Shown: piece by piece, positions 49,401 through 62,300 of the stretch
Layout: each line of letters starts with the position of its first letter
How positions within the stretch are numbered: the first letter of the stretch is position 1
Source of the DNA: Trichopria drosophilae
Lineage: Eukaryota > Arthropoda > Insecta > Hymenoptera > Diapriidae
NCBI GenBank assembly: GCA_030407085.1
Contig: CM059585.1
Span: 115,805,501-115,869,500 of the forward strand
Direction of reading: 5' to 3'
DNA: 64,000 nt
Translations under genes and position numbers: made by a program
Notes under the pieces: generated by a model
Database searches by the model: none
The model's input: the letters and a program-made list of their open reading frames with translations, nothing else
Told to the model about the DNA's origin: nothing

Positions 49401-50571
49401 CTTCGACTTTTTTGTTATATTACTACGATAACTAACGATAAAATCACATAAGGAAATGTCTAGTTAGGAAATTGTAGGCTATAATCGTTACAACCGAAAC
49501 GAACCGTTTGGTTCTGTTAAATTATCGTTCTGCTCTCCAACTTATATTTATTAATTTTTGTAATAAGCTAACTCATTAAAAAAAATATTAGCATCATTTG
49601 TATTATATAAAAACTGACTTCGGTTTCAAATTTAAAATAATAACGTAGTATAAATGAAACATATAATTTCTGGTACGTGTCAAGACCTTTTATAAAAGTC
49701 GCAAAATATACCAATGTATCTATTATTACCGCAATACCGTAAGTCCTTTCCTGGAATCCATCATATCAATGACATTATTGAGTAATAAATCGATTCTTTC
49801 GTGTTTTCATTCACACTTCTTGAGCATTTCATTCGCATTATTTATTTTCATCCATGGTAATTCATTGTTATTTATTGACGAAGTTCTAACAACAAAATTC
49901 ATTCATTCAATTTATTCATCGAGATATAAACGTTACTCTGTCAAATTACGAATGCGTCGGTGCTTAGGTCTATTGACCTCGAATACACCCAAGACGCTGA
50001 GCAACTTGTCATTTTCCAGACTTTTGCCACAATAAAAGTATCATCGCATTACGTCACACCTAGTTTACGACGTATCGTTGTAAATTTTCAAACTGCAGTT
50101 CTAAAGTGCCCTTACTCATGATTAGTCGCGAAGGCGGCAAGTTTATTAGAAAACATTGACTTAATTGTTTTAATGCCTCCATCGTTAATACGATATTAAA
50201 ATCCATTACTAGTCCTTGAATTAATGAAAATAGTCGTTTCAATTATGGTTTTTTATTGATTCCAACTGTGTACGTGTTATTAAACGAGGAAAAAGTGGTT
50301 TTTATGACCAGACTGATGTTTATTTTCTGTGCAATATCGGTCATGATATAATCTCGAGAATGTTTAAGTTTCTTGTAAATAAATTAAATTAGTCTCAAGA
50401 TTAATTGAGATTATTTCTATTTTCTTCTATTTAAATTCAAAGTAACATTTAGATTATTAACGAGCAGCTGGATTCAAAATTGCGCCCAAGCGTACAACAA
50501 GAATGTATCAGACGCTTAGAAAATTATCTTAAATTTCACATCGGAAAGAAAAACTATTTTCCACTTTTTAG
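46473..50571 (+). other. spen: 4.1-kb spen intron
   Basis: Bounded by GTACGA at 46473 and CACTTTTTAG ending at 50571, with phases that match. Most of it is the ~130-bp AACCGTTTGGTT array (46620-49520). The remaining ~1 kb (49520-50571) is AT-rich unique sequence in which I see nothing specific. Confidence 0.88.
46620..49520. repeat. ~23-copy, ~130-bp tandem array with conserved AACCGTTTGGTT core
   Basis: The core AACCGTTTGGTT or a one-to-three-base variant recurs near 46643, 46766, 46893, 46992, 47113, 47250, 47387, 47507, 47644, 47780, 47924, 48069, 48197, 48330, 48463, 48599, 48739, 48870, 49005, 49138, 49261, 49386 and 49501, at spacings of about 99-145 bp. Flanks share weaker words: TGTTGATCTTCCTGATAAAC, GATGTCAAATAACGAAA and ATTCCAACCGAAGTG just before the core. 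The core is clearly better preserved than the rest of the unit and is an imperfect inverted repeat (AACC-GTTT-GGTT). A block of about 394 bp (three units) at 46962-47355 is repeated at 47356-47750 at high identity. Confidence 0.9.
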
Positions 50572-51185
50572 GAAGCATAAGCGGAAGCAACAGTAGTGGA
50601 GCCCTGCGACAACACAAAAAGCAACGCAGAAAATCTCGAAGCGGAAGTAGCTCGCCGAGCGGCAGCAGCCGGAGCGGAAGTAGTAGCAGCAGCCGGAGCG
50701 GAAGTTCCGGAGGCAGCAGCTCCGCGGGCAGTAGTTCGGGGGGCAGTTCGCCCCATCGGACAGGGGGCTCGGCGGTGACCGATGACAGGCGGCCGTTAGC
50801 GATATGCGTCCGTAACCTGCCCGCTCGGAGTAGCGACACCTCCCTTAAGGACGGCCTCTTCCACGAGTACAAGAAGCACGGCAAGGTGACCTGGGTGAAG
50901 GTCGTCGGTGCCGCTGGCGATCGTTACGCCCTCGTCTGCTTCAAAAAGCCGGAGGACGTCGAGAAAGCCCTGGAAGTGTCACACGACAAACTCTTCTTCG
51001 GGTGCAAGATCGAGGTGGCACCATACCAGGGCTACGACGTCGACGATAACGAGTTCCGACCTTACGAGGCGGAACTCGACGAGTACCATCCTAAAGCGAC
51101 GCGGACCCTATTCATCGGTAACCTGGAGAAAGACGTTACCGCGTCCGAACTCAGGAAACACTTTGAAACGTTTGGCGAAATAATC
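50572..51185 (+). CDS. spen: spen exon: RS/GS linker, RRM2, start of RRM3
   Basis: Acceptor CACTTTTTAG, donor ATC|GTGAGT, phase 0 at the end. About 205 residues (visible 250-455). A Ser/Arg/Gly-rich repeat (RSGSSSS words) leads into RRM2 with RNP2 LAICVRNL at about 50796 and RNP1 DRYALVCF; a VTWVKVV strand and the KIEVAPYQG end are also present. An acidic spacer follows, then RRM3 begins with RNP2 LFIGNL at about 51100 and helix 1 SELRKHFETFGEII. In the Spen family RRM2-RRM4 form the main RNA-binding unit. The 80-bp intron that follows splits RRM3 after FGEII. A shorter frame at 50908-51183 in another phase is a shadow. Confidence 0.96.
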
Positions 51186-51265
51186 GTGAGTTTTTTATTT
51201 TTCAGTTAAATAAAGTCGCTTTTCAAAGATAACGAGATAATGAGATTCCTCTCGTCGACTTTCAG

Positions 51266-51446
51266 GAAATCGATATAAAAAAACAGGGTGCCGTTTCGAG
51301 CTACGCGTTCTGTCAGTACTCGGACATCGCAAGCGTCGTCAAGGCCATGAGATCGATGGATGGCGAGCATCTTGGATCAAATCGAATAAAACTGGGCTTC
51401 GGGAAGTCCATGCCTACGTCCTGCGTTTGGGTTGACGGCATTGGAG
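51266..51446 (+). CDS. spen: spen exon: rest of RRM3 and first strand of RRM4
   Basis: Follows an 80-bp intron (51186-51265, GTGAGT...TTTCAG) and ends GGAG|GTTATT. 60 complete codons. EIDIKKQGAVSSYAFCQYSD gives strand 2 and RNP1 of RRM3, then helix 2 ASVVKAMRSMDG and the closing IKLGFGKS strand. TSCVWVDGIG opens RRM4 as its RNP2. The GFGK-type end joining two RRMs with almost no spacer is a Spen/RBM15 family feature. An intron right after the RRM4 RNP2 strand is unambiguous in phase. Confidence 0.96.
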
Positions 51447-51522
51447 GTTATTATTTTATTGATTCTGAAGTTGCCAAAAAAAATATTCATTTTTCTTTGA
51501 CTAATACATGTTTTTTTTGTAG

Positions 51523-51814
51523 ATTGCGTGTCCGAAAAATACATCAACATGCAGTTCCATCAATTCGGAGCCATCACTCAAGTGGTGGTCGACAGAGAAC
51601 GCGGCCACGCGCTCATCTTCTTCGAGCAGATTACTTGCGCGCAAAGTGTCGTTAAGGAAATGCGCGGAGTGACGATGCGCGGTCGACGACTCCAGGTCGA
51701 CTTTGCGTCGCGCGAGTGTCAGGAGTCGTTTTACGAACACCTCGAAAGACAGGGGTTCGCTGGAGAAAAACCATGGGACACGAGGCCGGTGCCACCATCT
51801 AGCTTCGACGTAGC
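51523..51814 (+). CDS. spen: spen exon: RRM4
   Basis: Follows a 76-bp intron (51447-51522; acceptor TTTTTTTTGTAG) and ends at GC|GTAAGT. About 97 residues (visible 515-612): helix 1 SEKYINMQFHQFG, strand 2 ITQVVVDRE, RNP1 RGHALIFF, helix 2 AQSVVKEMRG, strand 4 LQVDFASRECQESFYEHLER, then the start of the linker. This is the canonical last RRM of Spen proteins, including the extended FASRECQ helix. A minus-strand frame at 51501-51740 is a shadow. Confidence 0.96.
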
Positions 51815-52185
51815 GTAAGTTTCACTTTTGACGTTTTTAATTTCATACATTTTCGTTATTATATTCCAAAAGCAACAAAGAACTATACTGTTATGATGAA
51901 AGCATGTTATTAAATAATTTACTTATTATTTCTACCAAGAAAATTAAGTTTATTATTTATGATTGTAATCGAAACAATTGACGCTTTGTTTATTTATGCG
52001 TTTCCAAAGAATTAGTCGTAAATTATACAATAGATTCTGGGGGAAATTAGGGGGATTTATATACGCATGTAACTATTTGCAGTAGTTGCGAACGCTTCGC
52101 GTTCCAGTGTAAGTTTGTGCTTAAAATGAAATGAAATGAATTTGAGACTTCGAGTGTACTGATTGCGAGTGTGTACTGATTGCAG

Positions 52186-52914
52186 GAGGGACCGTGGCTT
52201 CGATGCGGCTGTAACAGTGCCAAATTCCAGCAGCAGGTTTACCAGGTACGAAACGCCGCCTCGGTCCAGGACCGCGAGTTACAGTCGTACTCCAGGTGGC
52301 GGAAGCACGCCCGGGGCAAGTCCGGCGCATACTACCGCGATATCGCGCAGCAGTCGACGCTCCTATCAGAGCGACCCGTACTACGACGGCGACTACGCAG
52401 ATCCACCGAGGAGGTTCCGTAGCTACGATGAGTACAGCCAGGGCAGTGGCGCAAGCCACGATGACTACGAGAGCAGTCTCGTCGATGGTAAAATAAACGA
52501 CGATGATATACCACCGTTGCCCAGACGACATACCGTCCAGAGTGTAGTGCAGAGCGTCGATCCTCCACCTCCGCCGCCGCTCCTACCGCCGCCTGTGCCG
52601 GACATCAGGCACCTCCAGAAAGAACGAGTTCACCTCTTGGAGCAACTCGAGGAATGCCCCAGTAGCGGCGACGAGGTCGGATTCGCCCCGAAGAAGAGGC
52701 CCAAGCTCGACGTGGCTTCATCTTCGTCGATACTGTGCGAGGATGACGAACCCGAGATAGCATCGCTCCTCGTCACCTCGCACTCAGGAAGGAAAGGAAT
52801 GGAGATGAGGAGAGTCAGTGACAGCAAAGTCATCGTACATCACGGCTCCAGGAGAGGGAGCTGTGAAGGTCGCGGACCCGGGCCTTGCAAGCGACGTCGA
52901 GACGCTAACAGCAG
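52186..52914 (+). CDS. spen: spen exon: post-RRM linker with Pro tract, conserved helix and NLS
   Basis: Follows a 371-bp intron (51815-52185, acceptor GATTGCAG) and ends AACAGCAG|GTAATT. About 243 residues (visible 613-855). It begins with Arg/Ser/Tyr-rich sequence (RYETPPRSRTASYSRTPGGG), then acidic DDYESSLVDGKINDDDIPPL, a Pro run PPPPPPLLPPPVPDIRHL, the helix LQKERVHLLEQLEECPSSGD and a basic KKRPKLD, which looks like a classical nuclear localisation signal. From memory the LLEQLEECPSSGDE segment is conserved across the family; I did not align it. Entry and exit phases fit both neighbours. Frames on the minus strand here are shadows. Confidence 0.93.
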
Positions 52915-53344
52915 GTAATTTTTATTTTATTTAAAAAGTTCGGCTAAGGAGGAGATCGTTCACTCATTTGTCCGCTCCCTTTGTTTTGTTTCGTGGTTAC
53001 TCCCAGTTTGTCATTTTGTTTACAAACCTTTTGTTTTGTATTTGTTTACTTCCTGTACCAGTAAGTGTCAATAAATATTTTTATACTTTATTTTCTATTT
53101 TATAGAATCAAAGAATTTTTTACTGGTAAGTTGATTTTTTTCGTTTTATTTCAGGTCCAACATTTTTATTTTGATTCTTGTATGATCTTCGATGAATTCG
53201 GAATTAAATTACAACTTATTATTTTGTATTTTATTATAATTCTTGATACTGAAATTCGAGGATGCTTCCTTCAAGGTTCAGTCATTAATTATAATAATTG
53301 TGAAACATACGATACTAATAAATTTCTTTATTTTTTTTCCACAG
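52915..53344 (+). other. spen: 430-bp spen intron
   Basis: GTAATT at 52915 to TTTTTTTTCCACAG ending at 53344. T-rich, with an overlapping 115-codon frame at 53065-53412 that runs across the acceptor and is not supported as coding. Confidence 0.9.
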
Positions 53345-56300
53345 GCATCACGAGCATCACGACGGCTCTAGGCCCGGGACACCTCTCGTCGATGAGAGAC
53401 CCGAAAACCTGATTCCCAGCGAGCCACGGAGGTTTCGCGAACGAAATCACGAGGGACCGCTTTCATTGCCATTGCCCAGGTTCGCTGCGCAGGTGATGAG
53501 TAATAGCAACGCGGTTGCTAGTGGCAGCACCAGCGGAACGGGTGGTAATAGTTCACGAAGCGGCAACGGTAGCGGGAGTGGCGCTAGTGTTTCGGGAAAA
53601 ATCGCTAGCCCACCGTGTCCCAGCGGAACCACAACGGCGCCGAGTCCGCGTTCGGCGCCACAGCCCCCAGCCTCTCCACCTCCCCGACACATCAGTCCAA
53701 GTCCCACCAGCTCGGATAGCGAGGCACCGCCGCAGTCGCCAAGCCTCGAGGAACGCATCCGGTCCCTGGACGAGAAGTACGAGAAATGGACGGGATCGCG
53801 AGCACTCAGTGCGGCGGGCGGCGACACCTTGGCAAGGCTCGACGCGACAGCCTCCGAGCGCTTCCGCTTTAGGCATACACTACTCAACCTTGACCTGAAC
53901 GAGGTCAAACCATCGGACATCGTTAAGTCCGTACTCGCCAAGCGCAGCGTCTTCGACGAAGACTCAAAGCGTCTCGAGAACTTCAGTGAGAAATACGAAC
54001 CCAAGGAGTTCACGGGTGTAATCGGCGTCGGCGCTGTGATCGGCAGCAGCGCAGGTACCACCGTGAATACCGGCGCCGCTGTAGCAGGTGTCGGAGCGAG
54101 CCTCGGCGCTCGAGCGAGCAAAGTTTGCCTGCAGTATCCCTTTCCTAGTCACCCGCCGGCGCAGCCGGCTACCGCCCACGCTGCGTCGACGTCGGCCGGC
54201 ATAGTCGTCGGCGCTTCCTCACCTTCGACGATCGCGCCGTCGACGCTCAAGACTGATCCGCGGACGACAGCGCCGCACAACAACGTGCACCCGACGAACG
54301 CACCCGTTACGCCCGGCGCGTCCGTCAAGACGGCCAGTTCGGACTTGCTGCCGTCAGTCACGCCGCCCGGGCCCACTAGCTTATCTCCAGCCAGTAGTTT
54401 ACATAGCAGCAACGTAAGCTTAGGAAACTTAGGTAGCGTACATACTTTGAGTACGACAAGTCGAGCGGCAATACCCGCTGCGACTCTCACCGTTACGTCG
54501 ACGACGACGGCTCCGACGATAGCCGCGTCCACGACGGTATGCGTCACTTCTACGACGACCACGACGACAGCGGCTTCGTCGACGCCAATAATGACAACGA
54601 CGAGCGTGACGACTCCAACTACGTCGGTGACGAGTCATCACAGCCAACCGACCGTTGTCTCGTCTTCTTCTACCTCCTCGTCATCGTCTTCAAGTTCTGA
54701 ATCGTCGCGTTCTCGACTCAGAAAAGAATCCAGCCGTGATTCGAAAGAAAGCAGGGATTCCAGGCACGGGAAGTCGAAAGAATCTTCCTCGTCGACCTCC
54801 AGAAGATCTAGGAAGGAGGACGAGTCTGAAAGGAGTCGGAAAGATCGGGACGATAAAGAGGAAAGAACGTCGAATGCCACAGAATCCTCCGAAACAGAAA
54901 CGCATAAAGAGTCCAGAGAAGTCAAGGAAAGCCGTCAAGAGCGTAAAGAACGAGAAGAAAAAGAAAGGCGGGAAAAGGAAGATCGCGAACGTCAGGAGCG
55001 TCGCGAACGAGACGAACGCGAGCGTCAAGAACGGAAAGAACGAGAAGAACGCGAGCGCCAAGAACGGAAAGAACGAGACGAACGCGAACGCCAAGAACGG
55101 AAAGAACGGGAAGAAAGGAAGGAACGAGAGGAACGAAAAGAACGAGAGGAACGGAAAGAACGAGAGGAACGGAAAGAACGAGAGGAACGTGAGAGGCGAG
55201 AAGAAGAGCGACGAGAACGTGACCGTCTTGAAAGAGAACGACTGGAAAGAGAACGCCAAGAAAAAGAACGCAAAGAACGCGAAGAGCGAGACCGCAAAGA
55301 AAAAGAGGAAGCGGAACAACGCGAACGAGAGCTCCGTGAGAAACGTGAAAAGGAGCGACTCGAAAAGGAAAGGAAAGAACGCGAGGAAAAGGAGCGCCAA
55401 GAACGAAAAGAAAGGGAAGAACGCGAAAGGCGCGAAGAGCGAGAAAGGCGTGAAGAACGAGACAGGCGGGAACGCGAGGAACGTGAGAAGAAGGAACGGG
55501 AACTAAGGCTGGAACGTGAACGTCAAGAAAAGGAGAGACTGCGTAAAGAACGCGAGGAACAGGATAGGCGAGAAAAGGAGGAACGAGAACGACTGGAACG
55601 GGAAAGGCGGAAAGAAGAAAAGGAACGAATCGAACGGGAACGGAAACGAGAACGCGAAGAACGCGAAAGGCTCGAAAGAGAACGTAGGAAAGAAAAAGAG
55701 GAACGTGAACGGCAAGACAGGGAACGTCGGGATAAAGAAGAAAAGGAACGGTTAGATCGAGAGAAACATGAAAGAGATAGGCGAAAGGAACGCGAGGAAC
55801 AGGAACGGCGCGACAAAGAGAAAGCTGCGGAACGAGAAAGGCGGCGGGAACGCGAGGAAAAGGAAAAGCGCGAACGCGAAGAACGCCGTCAACCAATGGA
55901 CAACCATCTGCTATCTTCAAACGCGCAGGTAACCCCAGTTTCGGCTCAAGTCAGCATCAAGCGCAGAGGTTCTTCTCAAGACAGACCACCCGACGATGAA
56001 ATTAAGAGGATGAAAATCTCAGAACACCGCAGGGACAGTAAGGATCGTTCGAAACAAAATCGACGCTCGGAAGATCGTAAACATCGGAGCGAGATCCACA
56101 GGACGAGTCGCGACAGCAGGGACAGTCGTGAAAGCAAAGATTCCGTGTCCACTCAGGACAGCAGGGACAGCAGAGAAACGCGCGACAGAGACAACAGAGA
56201 TTCTCAATCTCATCTCGAGATGGTACGGGAATCGAGTCGCGAAGGCAAAGAAAACAACCGGGATGTCAGCGGAAAGGAGAAACAGCGAAGCAAGAAGAGT

Positions 56301-59300
56301 CGTTCGGAAAGATCCACAGATTCCAAGGAACCTCGAGAGAGAAGTCCGCGTGTGGCTCTGCTGGAGCCAGACAAGGAATTCCTATCGAGATTGGAGCTCA
56401 CCAAAAGGAACTCGAGTCCGATGAACATCCAATGTTCCGTGGAAGTTCATCACGTTCGCGAAGAACAGCAACAACATCACGTAAGTCTCCACAGCGACGC
56501 CGAAGAGGGCAGCATGGGTCACGAGCTCCACAGGATCCGTAACCCGTCGGCGACAGACACCGACAGCGACGAACCAAAGAAACATTCGATATTCGACATC
56601 GTTGACGACGAACCGGCGTACATTAGTATGTATGACAAAGTGAAGGCGCGATCGACCAAGAACATGCAAAAGCTAGAGGAGGAAAAACGCCAAGTGAGGT
56701 TAAAGGACAAGTTCTCGCAATTAAAACAGAGTAGGGCGAGAAGGGAAGAGAAGAAACAAAGCACTTCCTGGGACGGTGATTCAGTTAGCAGTAAGGCTCT
56801 TACGGAGGATGAGGGCACTTCAGAATCCGACTCGACGAGGCCTAAATCCCTTTCACGGAAGGGCTCAAGGTCGCGTATCCATTCGGATACAAGCGAGGAG
56901 GAAGAATCTTTCAACAATAAAGTCAAGATCAAGTCCGAACCCTTCGTGGAGAGCGACGTGGAACTTGGTTTCGCGGACACCGAGGAGAAACCACATCCGT
57001 TAGAAGATCAAAATGTAAATATAATGGTAAACAACGTGAGGATTGCCGTCAAAGAAGAGCCAAGAACATCGGATGACGACGAAAGGATACCGGTCTCATT
57101 CCACTCTAATATCCCGGTCGCAGTGAATCATCACGATCGAGATCGGAAGAAATCGCATAAAAAGAAGGCTAAACGGCAGAAGAACTCCATGTCTAGCGAG
57201 GACGGTGGTAAACACGAGAGCGAGTCCGACTACAAGAGCGATTACAAAAACGAGTACAAGAACGAGTACAAAAATGAATACAAGAACGAATACAAAAACG
57301 AATATAAGAGCGAGTACTCGAATGAATATAAAAATAGCAAGGTTAACAGCAGTAATGAGAATCACACTTCAGAATCAACCGATACCTCGTTTGTCACGGT
57401 GTCTAGTAACATGAACACCAGTAGCGTTAACACCAGCGAAAGTGCCGAAGACCGATTGCGTGTCGAGAAGAAGCAACGGAATAAGAAGGACAAACGCCAC
57501 GAAAGGAACTCGGAGAACAAAGTCAAGGCTCGCCGAAAGAGACTTAATCGTCAAGAGGCTAGAGATAGTCAAAGAATGGAAGATATCTTTGGTCCGCTTT
57601 CTGATGAAATTGAAAATGATCCGACGAACAGCGGTTTCTTCAACCGGTTGGGTAGCACTTCGCAGGATTCGCCATCTGAAAATCACGTCTATCACACGGA
57701 CAGCGAAGTCGAGCGTAGTCCCGACGTCGATCGAGTTCGGAGAAAGTCAGAGAAGAAACGCAGACATCAACCGCAAGATGAGAATAGTTTCGATATCTCG
57801 GCGGCGGGTCGCGAAATCGAGGAGAGTCTCCTAACCGCAGAAAACCCTCCAAAGGTTGTCACCAACTGTACAGAGTCCAACGACCACGACGTCTTTCGGT
57901 TCACGGATGACAACGACAGTGTCGAACCGTCCACGCCCAGTGCCGTTCCCGAGAAGGTCAAAGAGAAAAAGAAGAAACGAAAGAAGTCGAAGGAAGAACG
58001 CGGAAGGAAGGACTATCATCATCATCACCATCATCACCATCATCATCACGATAAAGGTGGCGCACTTCCGTACCTAGGCTCCGACCAGAGTCCGCCAAGA
58101 GCCAGCAGTCCGATCATTCCGAAATCGGTGTCGCCTACCGTGCCGACACCGAAAGAATCCGTGATGAGTCCCATTCCAAAGATTTCACAGAGCATGACAG
58201 CACCAATCACGCCGCCAGATGTCGTCGCTGATATTCAACCCACGAAACTGGAAAAGAAGAAAGAAAAGTTCATACCAGGTTTCGGCGTCGATATAGACGA
58301 AAGCATTCACGAAAATGCCGTCAAGAGCATATCCGAACCGGTGGAGAGGAACGATGCGTTGCAAGCGCATGTCAGGGAAGAACAAGAAGTTTCCGTTTCC
58401 GAGACTCCACCGACGCAAAACGAAGATAAACCAAGAGTGGTAATTTCTCAAGAAGAAACTGAGGATGCAGTCGCTGCTTTGCTAGAAGAGACGTTCGGTG
58501 TTCCAAGATCCGCTGAAGATTATTCATACGATGGCGAGGAAGAGTCTGAAGCAGATAATTCAAGCGTTGCACCTCAAGAACAAACGCACAATTCTGCAGA
58601 AATCGAAGAAACACAACAAGCTGTGGAAAGTCTCAACGCTGTTACGGCTGATGTTGAGGCCGACATGAAACCGGATACGCCACAAAGCGAACACGATCTC
58701 CAAATTGACACCGACACCGAGGAGGATCCGGCGTACGAGAACTTTGACATCAATCAGCCACCAAAGACTCCGGACGATCCATCCTTCTACAAGTCACCAG
58801 TAAAAACACCAACGACTCCAGTGATCTCTGTTCCGAGTCCGGAAAAACCGGTGGAGGTTCGTTTGATGATCACATCGTCGGCTTCTGTCGTCAAATCCCA
58901 GAGTCCACCGACTTCCGTCATCGCTCACTCGTGGGCTATGGGAGATATGAAACCACGAGAGATTGCAAAGACTCCACAAGTCGATGCTGTCGAACCGAAC
59001 TCTTCTGCAACAGAACCCGAACAATCGTTGAGTAGGAGAACGCCACCGCCTCCAGCACCATCTATTCCTACGTCACCATTTAAGTCGAACGTCCTCATAC
59101 CATGCAGCGTTCCGGTAGTCAGTTGCGACCCATCGAAAATGTCATCCATCACACCGAGACCAGTATCCGTCAGTTCGCAGCCACTTTACCAGAGACTTCC
59201 GGTTTCGCCGCAAAGTCCGATGGTACCGATACGGCAAATCACTCCAAGAATGCAGAACGTCACTTCTGTTTGTCCAACGTCTTCCGGAAATCTCATTCCA

Positions 59301-62300
59301 GTACCGCCTTTACCGCCATTGGTTCCTTCCAGAATGCCGCCATTGATATCTACCCAGTTGTCACCGAGGGTACCGCAACCGCTTTCGCCGAACGGCCAGT
59401 GGTCTCGAACACCGACTTTGACACCTCACATTCCGGATAAACAGCAGCCGCCACCAGTCAGGATTCCCGTCAGCGTTCCAATTTCCGCTCACCGACCGGA
59501 AGCGCCTATACAGCACATTTATTCTACCGCCGCTTCTCAGCAGCCTGTCATACAACATGCACCTGGCATGAGGGCATTGGTTCCGAACTATCCAAGAGGT
59601 GGTCTGCCGCCTCTGTCGCTTAATATTCCTCCGCGACCTTACATAACCAGCGTCCCTCCATTGACACCAGGCATCCAGGTCAAGAGTTCCAGAGATACGG
59701 CGCTTGGAGCAAAGTCTGTCATTGAGACGCTCATCCCTGTCAATCCGAATGAATCTACCCAACGAATGGATGAGCCGAAACTGTCACCTTCAGTGCTGCC
59801 AGAGTCTACTAACAAAGCGTCGACTTCGCCGAAGATTCCATCGCCTAATCAGCCTCCAACGTACATTCCAGAGACGGCTAAAATCGAAATCAACGCCAGT
59901 ACTTCGAATCCTGTCTTTGCCAAATCCACTGACATGAATGCACAGTCGCCACGACAGAAGCAATTCCCTGTTCAGGTTGGCCCAGACGGTAGCCTACTCT
60001 CACCAAGGCAAAAGCAAGACTTGTCCAACATGCAGCTTTTGATAACGCAAGTTCCAAGAGCATCGACACCTAATCCAGTCATCGTCACGCACGGAGTAAA
60101 AACAGTCGTTCATCATGTGGGTGGTCCAGTTGTTTCGACACCTAATCAGGCATTGATCAAGACGGTAATACCTGTCGGGACCCACCATACGCCTCCACCA
60201 AGCGACAAAAATCCAGTGCCATCTATTGCACCGAAGTTATCTCCGACGCCTCAAGGAATTCTTTTGGCTAAACCTCATCCAGGACCGCATATACCGGTGG
60301 TATCACTGACGCAAACGACAATAACTCGAATTACCACCGCAACGACACCTACGTTATCGATGAGCGAAGCGCACATTGACCGTCATTTCAAAGAGCCAGA
60401 ACGCGAGGAGCCCAAAGAATTCGATTCTCAAAATCACTCGCAGATGGTCGCGCAGCCTATGCAACTTACACCCCCGGTGAGGGCAAGTGAAATCATCAAG
60501 AAGGATGATATAACCAAGATGAATGTTATCGAGCCTGAGAAACTTCCAGAACCAGTTATGAAGATTGAAACGAAAGAAGAGCCACTCGAAAGTGTCATTA
60601 ACCTAAAAGAAGAAAAACCGCCTGAGCCGATTCCTCCTAAGATCGAGCAACCTCCGTCGCCTAAGATCGAAATTGAGAGCAAACCTGATGTACCGGTCGC
60701 AAAGAACGAAACCGAAGTAGTAGAAGAGTTTAAAGACGAGCTTAGACCACCGAGCATAGATCCTTTGGCGCTTGCCGTAGCAAAGGAAGATCCAAGTGAC
60801 GGCAAAGAAGATAATGACTATTGGTCTGCTAAAGAAGTCAACATCGAGAGTGTTATTAAGAAGGTCGATGCTCTCTGCGACGCAGAAGGCAATGATGGAG
60901 AAGACGAGGAACAGGGTCAAGAACCCAATGGCGATTCTATCGATACCAGCAAGAGCGAGGGCGACGCTTGGTTCGAAGCTGACTCCAACGAAGACAAGAA
61001 AAATTATATCGTGGAAGAGCAATACGAAGAAGTTGAGAACTGTGAAATCGAATCAACGAAAGGACGTCGTGGACGAGCTAAAGGTAAACGCGGTAGCCGA
61101 GGAGGAGTAACAACTAGACGTGGTGGAAGAAGCGTGGCCAGCGTTGCTCACAGGCGAGGCGGAAGAACTGCACGTGGCGGAAAACATCACGCCGAGAAGA
61201 ATAAATTACCAGCAGACGTATATGAGTTCCACGATGATAGCGAAGAAGACAACGCAGGACGTCCGCGCTTGATTCTTACCATAAAATCCCCTGGACCTAA
61301 CGCTATCGGTCCTATTTCTCAACTATCGACACCTGTTGCCGCAGTCAAGGAAGTTCCTGCCGAAGAATTTGTTTCGCCGGCATTGAACACGAGAAAATCT
61401 AGAAGGTTGGCTGAAAAAGACGGCAGCAGAACTACGGTGGACGACATCATCGAGGACGTTGTTCGTGGAAGCAACAATAAAGGTGTTCCTGGTGCAGTGA
61501 CGAGAAGGAGCACGAGGCATAACAACACGTCGCCAAGGAGCGGTCAACAGTTGCCACAATTGGTTGTTTCTTTGACGGAAACGAGAAAATCGCCTCGAAA
61601 CAACAAACGAGGACCCAGGAGAGGTTCTGATACTACCGACGATAGCAGTGAAGATAAGAGCATTAAAGATATGTCAGCTCCAGAAGTTTTCGCAAAGGAT
61701 GATAGCTTCGCGACAGAAAGCGATGAGAAGAAGGATGTAAAGGTACCAACGATAATCCAAAAACCAACCTCTCTCGAACCGATGACCTTGATCGATCCGG
61801 TCACCGGAATGCTCATAGCGATGAGAGAGTCCGAGGAGGGACAATACATTCCAGTTTCCACTTCCGGCCAGGTTAGGCCAACGGGTGTTGTTACCAGTAC
61901 GCCAAGCGAAATTTGCAGATCATTACCAAGACAACCAGAGCCAGTGATATCCGACAAGGTTGAGCCCAAAATAGAAGCCGGTCAATTCGTAACACAACCC
62001 AGCGTCATCACGAAACCGCAATATCCAGTTCTGTCAACATCCACGGTCGTCGTCCAGGCGGCTACTGGTCCCATCATCTCAACAACACCAACCGCATCAA
62101 CAAGCGTTGTTACCAATCCACCACCTACAACCCAATCGAAACCGACAAGTTTGAAAGCGCACGTGCTGAACGCCAGCAAACTCAGTAGCGTTCAAGCGCA
62201 GCATCCTATCGTCATTGCAAAACCAACGCCTCCCAACGTACCGGGTCAAACTGTCGTGCAAAACGTCCTGAAACCGGCGCAGAGTCTGCACCTGCAGATA

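Noticed and set aside
46620..49520. CRISPR array
   Set aside because: The genome is eukaryotic, the conserved part is only 12 bp, the intervening ~118 bp are related to each other rather than unique spacers, and there are no cas genes.
53447..54121. 224-codon minus-strand frame opposite the start of the giant exon
   Set aside because: A GC-rich shadow of the Ser/Thr/Pro-rich coding strand; low-complexity Ala/Pro/Thr/Leu product.
54922..55920. 332-codon minus-strand frame and 283-codon + frame over the giant exon
   Set aside because: Both come from the repetitive GAA/CGN/AAG codons of the E/R/K segment, which leave all frames open. The spen frame alone continues for 9.4 kb with correct splice phases.
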